Shown here: positions 60,935 through 64,000 of the stretch, one piece after another | Layout of the letters: each line of letters begins with the position of its first letter | How positions within the stretch are numbered: position 1 is the stretch's first letter | Source: Crossiella sp. S99.2 | GTDB taxonomy: Bacteria > Actinomycetota > Actinomycetes > Mycobacteriales > Pseudonocardiaceae | DNA: 64,000 bases | Assembly (NCBI RefSeq): GCF_023094165.1 | Contig: NZ_JALMDK010000022.1 | Location: forward strand, 1-64,000 | Reading direction: 5' to 3' | The notes under the pieces: generated by a model | Told to the model about the DNA's origin: nothing | The model's database searches: none | Seen by the model: the letters and a program-made list of their open reading frames with translations, nothing else | Program-made: the position numbers and the translations under genes

Positions 60935-61925
60935 TCAGGCCGCCCCGCCGAACACCGTGGCCCGTTTCGCGGTCTGCCTGATCCCGTTGGGGCCGTGGAA
61001 GATCCGCTGGCCCCAGCCGGTCAGCTGGGCCGGGTCGAAGGCGCTGGCCATGTCCAGATATCCCACGTCAGCGCTGTTGCCGCTCCACGACCAGCCCAGG
61101 TAGCCGATCCGGTTGGCCTGGCTGTAGGCGAGGATCGCGTTCTCGTCGGGGTCGCCGTCGGAGTGGAAGTGGCCGAACTCGCCCACCACGATCGGCAGCC
61201 GGGCGGCCAGGAACCGGCCAAGGTAGTCCGAGACCTTGGCCGCGGTGTTGTACACCCCGTACATGTGCACGCTGAACACGGTGTTGCGCAACGGGTCCGC
61301 GGCGAAGACCGCGCCCGCGCCGTCCCGCATGGTGAAGGACCAGTCCTGGCCCCAGTTCGGCGCGTCCACCATGATCGTGTGCCGCAGTCCGGCACCGCGC
61401 AGCTTGGCGATCGCGCCGCGGGTGTCCGCGCTCCAGCGCTGGTAACCGTTGTTGCCGTGCGGCTCGTTGCCGATGTTGATGATGACGAAGGACTCCTGGC
61501 CGCGCAGCGCCTCCCGGATGCCGAGCCAGTAGTCGGCGGCCCGGTCCAGGGTGACCGCGCCGGACTGCTCGCCGTAGCCGGTGGTGTCGTGCACCTCCAG
61601 CACGCACACCAGCTTCTGCCGCCTGCACTCCGCGACCACCCTGGCCACATCGGCGGTGTCGTTGCGGGTCCAGCGGTCGCCGGTGCTGAGCACCACCCGC
61701 GCCGAGTTGGCGCCGAGCGCGGACAGGTGCGCGAGCGAGCTGAACCGCTGCGGGTACCAGGTGTGCGCGTGGTTCACCGCGCAGCACGAACTCCACCCCG
61801 TTGGCGTCGTGCAGTCTGCCCTCGCGCACGGCGAAGCCGGTGGCCGCGTGCGCGGGGCCGGTCAGGAACAGGCAGGCGAGCAGGCTCAGCAGCACCGTGC
61901 TCAGCAGAGATTTTCGTGATCGCAT
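60935..61925 (-). pseudogene. GH5_8 endo-beta-1,4-mannanase with a frameshift
   Basis: Conceptually a secreted mannanase: signal peptide then ATGFAVREGRLHDANGVEFVLRG | VNHAHTWYP, LEVHDTTGYGE, acid/base E in INIGNEPHGN, nucleophile E in IVVGEFGHFHSDGDPDENAI, and GYLGWSWSGN. All are GH5 subfamily 8 signatures. At about 61777-61783 the frame breaks: CGCGGTGAAC stands where CGCGGTGTGAAC would read RGVN, as if one GT of a GTGT pair were lost. As written, the signal peptide is cut from the catalytic domain. It may be a sequencing slip, since the rest is intact. ATG 61925 has GAGGTGG. Confidence 0.8.
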
Positions 61926-62019
61926 AGTCCACCTCGCTGGTCCGATCGGGTCTGCCGCCCCGGATTCTCGTCACCCGGCATTCACATCGGGCGGCGGACG
62001 CCGTTACAGTCGACTGGAA

Positions 62020-62035
62020 CTGGAAGCGCTCCCAG
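62020..62035. promoter_or_regulatory. CebR box before GH5 mannanase
   Basis: TGGAAGCGCTCCCA (62021-62034), one change from consensus, about 95 bases upstream of the mannanase start. It brings mannan breakdown into the cellobiose regulon. Confidence 0.85.
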
Positions 62036-62104
62036 ACTAGCCGTGCCCCTGCCACTCCTGGAGCATCCCGTTGCGAAAACCAGCCTCGATCGCCAAGACC
62101 ACCG

Positions 62105-63343
62105 TCAGCGCGCGCGGGACCGGCGTTTGGTCCACACGTCGTAGGCGACCGCCGCCAGCAGCACCAGACCCTTGACCAGCATCACCTGTTCGCTGGGGGC
62201 GCCGATCAGCGACATGCCGTTGTTGATCACAGCCATGATCAGGCCGCCGGTGACCGCGCCGACCACCTTGCCGACCCCGCCCTGCACCGCGGCGCCGCCG
62301 ATGAAGGCGGCCGCGATCGCGTCCAGCTCGAAGGAGGCGCCCGCGGTGGGACCGGCCTGGTTGAGCCTGCCCGCGAAGACCACCCCGGCCAGCGCGGCCA
62401 GCACACCCATGTTCACGAACACCCAGAAGGTGACCGAGCGGACGTTCACCCCGGACAGGGTGGCCGCCTGCGGGTTGCCGCCGATGGCGTAGATCCGCCG
62501 CCCGAACACCGACCGCCCGGCCAGCACCGAGTAACCCAACACCAGTGCGGCCAGCAGCACCAGCACCCACGGCAGGTTGCGGAAGCGGGCCAGCTGCACC
62601 ACCACGGCGAGCACCAGCAGCCCGGCCGCGACGACCTTGGCCACGAACACCGGCGCCGGATCGATGTCCTGCCCGTAGCCCGCGCGTCCGCGCCGGGCCC
62701 GCCACTGGGTCAGCGCGATTCCGGCCACCACGGCCAGCCCGGCAAGCAAGCTCAGCAGGTCGGCGCCGCCGAGCGGGCCCAGTCCGATGTTGCCGAGGAA
62801 GCCGGGCAGGAAACCGTTGGCCAGCGTGCGGATCGGCTCCGGGAACGGGCCGATGCCCTGGTTGCCCAGCACGCTCAGGGTGAGCGCGCGGAAGACCAGC
62901 ATGCCGCCCAGGGTGACGATGAAGGCCGGGATGCCGAAGTAGGTGATCCAGTAGCCGTGCCAGGCGCCGATCAGCCCGCCCGCGACGAGCGTCACCAGCA
63001 CCGCCGGCGGCCACGGCAGCCCCAGTTGCACGGTCAGCACCGCGCACAACGCCCCGGTGAGCGCCACCACCGAGCCCACGGACAGGTCGATGTGCCCGGC
63101 GATGATCACCAGGATCATGCCCACCGCGAGGATGAGCACATAGGAGTTCTGCACGATGATGTTGGAGATGTTCTGCGGCTCCACCAGGGTGCCGCCGGTC
63201 AGCGCGGTGAACAGCGCGACGATCAGCGCGAAGGCCACGTAGATGCCGCTCTGCCGCACATCGATCCGGAACCGGCGCCGCGACGGCGGTGCCGTGGGCC
63301 TACCGGGCGCGGCGCCCGGTGCGAGTTCGGCCTCAGTGGTCAT
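62105..63343 (-). CDS. Monosaccharide ABC permease (MmsB/GguB-like)
   Basis: A 412-residue CUT2-family permease with about ten transmembrane helices: [48 protein letters not shown] (the family motif), [39 protein letters not shown] and [18 protein letters not shown]. It transports pentoses or galactose-type monosaccharides, likely products of the enzymes nearby. ATG 63343 overlaps the ATPase gene stop. No gene follows on this strand before the mannanase promoter. Confidence 0.92.
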   Translation of the reverse strand: MTTEAELAPGAAPGRPTAPPSRRRFRIDVRQSGIYVAFALIVALFTALTGGTLVEPQNISNIIVQNSYVLILAVGMILVIIAGHIDLSVGSVVALTGALCAVLTVQLGLPWPPAVLVTLVAGGLIGAWHGYWITYFGIPAFIVTLGGMLVFRALTLSVLGNQGIGPFPEPIRTLANGFLPGFLGNIGLGPLGGADLLSLLAGLAVVAGIALTQWRARRGRAGYGQDIDPAPVFVAKVVAAGLLVLAVVVQLARFRNLPWVLVLLAALVLGYSVLAGRSVFGRRIYAIGGNPQAATLSGVNVRSVTFWVFVNMGVLAALAGVVFAGRLNQAGPTAGASFELDAIAAAFIGGAAVQGGVGKVVGAVTGGLIMAVINNGMSLIGAPSEQVMLVKGLVLLAAVAYDVWTKRRSRAR

Positions 63344-64000
63344 CGGGTCCGCTCCTGTCCCTGGGTCATGTGCCGCATGAGGCGTTCCTGGGTCGCCTCC
63401 GCCCGGGTCAGCTCACCGGTGATCCGGCCCTCGGCCAGCGCGTACACCCGGTCGCACAGCCCGAGCAGCTCCGGCAACTCCGAGGAGATCACCAGCACCC
63501 CCGCGCCGCGCTCGGCGAGCTGGTTGACGATGCTGTAGATCTCGTACTTCGCCCCGACGTCGATGCCACGGGTGGGCTCGTCCAGGATCAGCACGTCCGG
63601 CTCGGTGACCATCCACTTGGCCAGCACCACCTTCTGCTGGTTGCCCCCGCTGAGCGCGCCGACCGGGGTCAGCACGCCGGGCGCCCGGATGCCCAGCGCA
63701 CGCAGATAGTGCTGGGCGAGGCCGAACTCCTCGCCCTCGCGCACCCAGCCGCGCCGGGCCAGCCTGCCCAGTCCGGCGGCGGAGATGTTGCGCCGGATGT
63801 CCTCGATCAGGTTGAGGCCGTAACGTTTGCGGTCCTCGCTGACGTAGGCGAGGCCGTGCCGGATCGCCTGGCGCACTGAACGCGGCCGGATCTCCTTGCC
63901 GTCCTTGAGGATCCGCCCCGAGACCGCGGCGCCCCAGGCGCGACCGAAGACGCTCATCGCGAGTTCGGTGCGCCCGGCGCCCATCAGCCCGGCCAGGCCG
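63340..64000 (-). CDS. Monosaccharide ABC ATPase (MmsA/GguA-like), partial
   Basis: The C-terminal 219 residues of a double-domain CUT2 ATPase; the N-terminal half lies beyond the window edge. Visible is the second cassette: [13 protein letters not shown] (start of the domain linker), the degenerate signature [15 protein letters not shown], Walker [21 protein letters not shown] and the switch [14 protein letters not shown]. The stop overlaps the permease start by ATGA. A binding-protein gene is expected upstream, outside the window. Confidence 0.92.
   Translation of the reverse strand, partial: GLAGLMGAGRTELAMSVFGRAWGAAVSGRILKDGKEIRPRSVRQAIRHGLAYVSEDRKRYGLNLIEDIRRNISAAGLGRLARRGWVREGEEFGLAQHYLRALGIRAPGVLTPVGALSGGNQQKVVLAKWMVTEPDVLILDEPTRGIDVGAKYEIYSIVNQLAERGAGVLVISSELPELLGLCDRVYALAEGRITGELTRAEATQERLMRHMTQGQERTR

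Overview
The window is about 70% GC, with GTG/TTG starts, dense stop/start overlaps and TAT/Sec-secreted CAZymes. This fits a soil actinomycete, most plausibly order Pseudonocardiales (a Crossiella- or Lentzea-like organism; the genus is an inference). It is an almost continuous plant-cell-wall degradation island: about 20 secreted or cytoplasmic carbohydrate-active proteins, three complete sugar ABC importers, a fourth cut by the window edge, and five LacI-family repressors. No tRNA, rRNA, IS element, phage gene or CRISPR array was seen.

Left part (1-15,900). A GH12 endoglucanase/xyloglucanase diverges from LacI regulator 1. Then come a GH30 that has lost its catalytic core, a GH62 arabinofuranosidase, an HxlR/SnoaL-like pair, a PL11 rhamnogalacturonan lyase, a collapsed 83-residue gene, a GH2 beta-galactosidase, a GH30 galactanase-like enzyme with a ricin domain, and a coupled carbonic anhydrase/SulP pair.

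Xyloglucan-type operon (15,900-26,600, minus strand). A binding lipoprotein, two permeases and a GH31 alpha-xylosidase are joined by 4-base overlaps. LacI regulator 2, a secreted GH3 and a nuclease-like protein with a jacalin domain follow. Its operator palindrome is shared with the GH12 gene.

Middle (26,600-40,630). This holds a decayed gene, a GH43-like enzyme, a frameshifted DUF6807-like gene, an AA10 LPMO, a GH84, PL10-like and PL1 pectate lyases, and LacI regulator 3. A four-gene coupled operon follows: a lone adenylation enzyme, a membrane/FNR-like protein, an ECF sigma factor and a truncated anti-sigma factor. The first two genes look like a split version of fungal TmpL.

Xylobiose locus (40,500-48,140). 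A GH3 beta-xylosidase diverges from a bxlEFG-type importer, followed by a GH10 xylanase and a BxlR-like repressor. CGAWA-type operators lie around all of them.

Cellulose regulon (48,200-62,040, plus the LPMO at 29,410). An AA10-CBM2 LPMO, an unknown lipoprotein, CebR, a CBM2-GH48 exocellulase, cebEFG-bglC, a CBM2-GH6 cellobiohydrolase and a frameshifted GH5_8 mannanase. TGGGAGCGCTCCCA boxes precede every transcription unit except cebR. The imported cellobiose would be cleaved by BglC and relieve CebR repression. The right edge holds an MmsA/MmsB-type monosaccharide importer.

Three themes stand out: a TTCGA-palindrome network around three paralogous LacI proteins, several genes in visible decay, and non-coding repeat families (a GGCCAAC-rich element present three times, and a recurrent GTCCACWGTGGAC palindrome).
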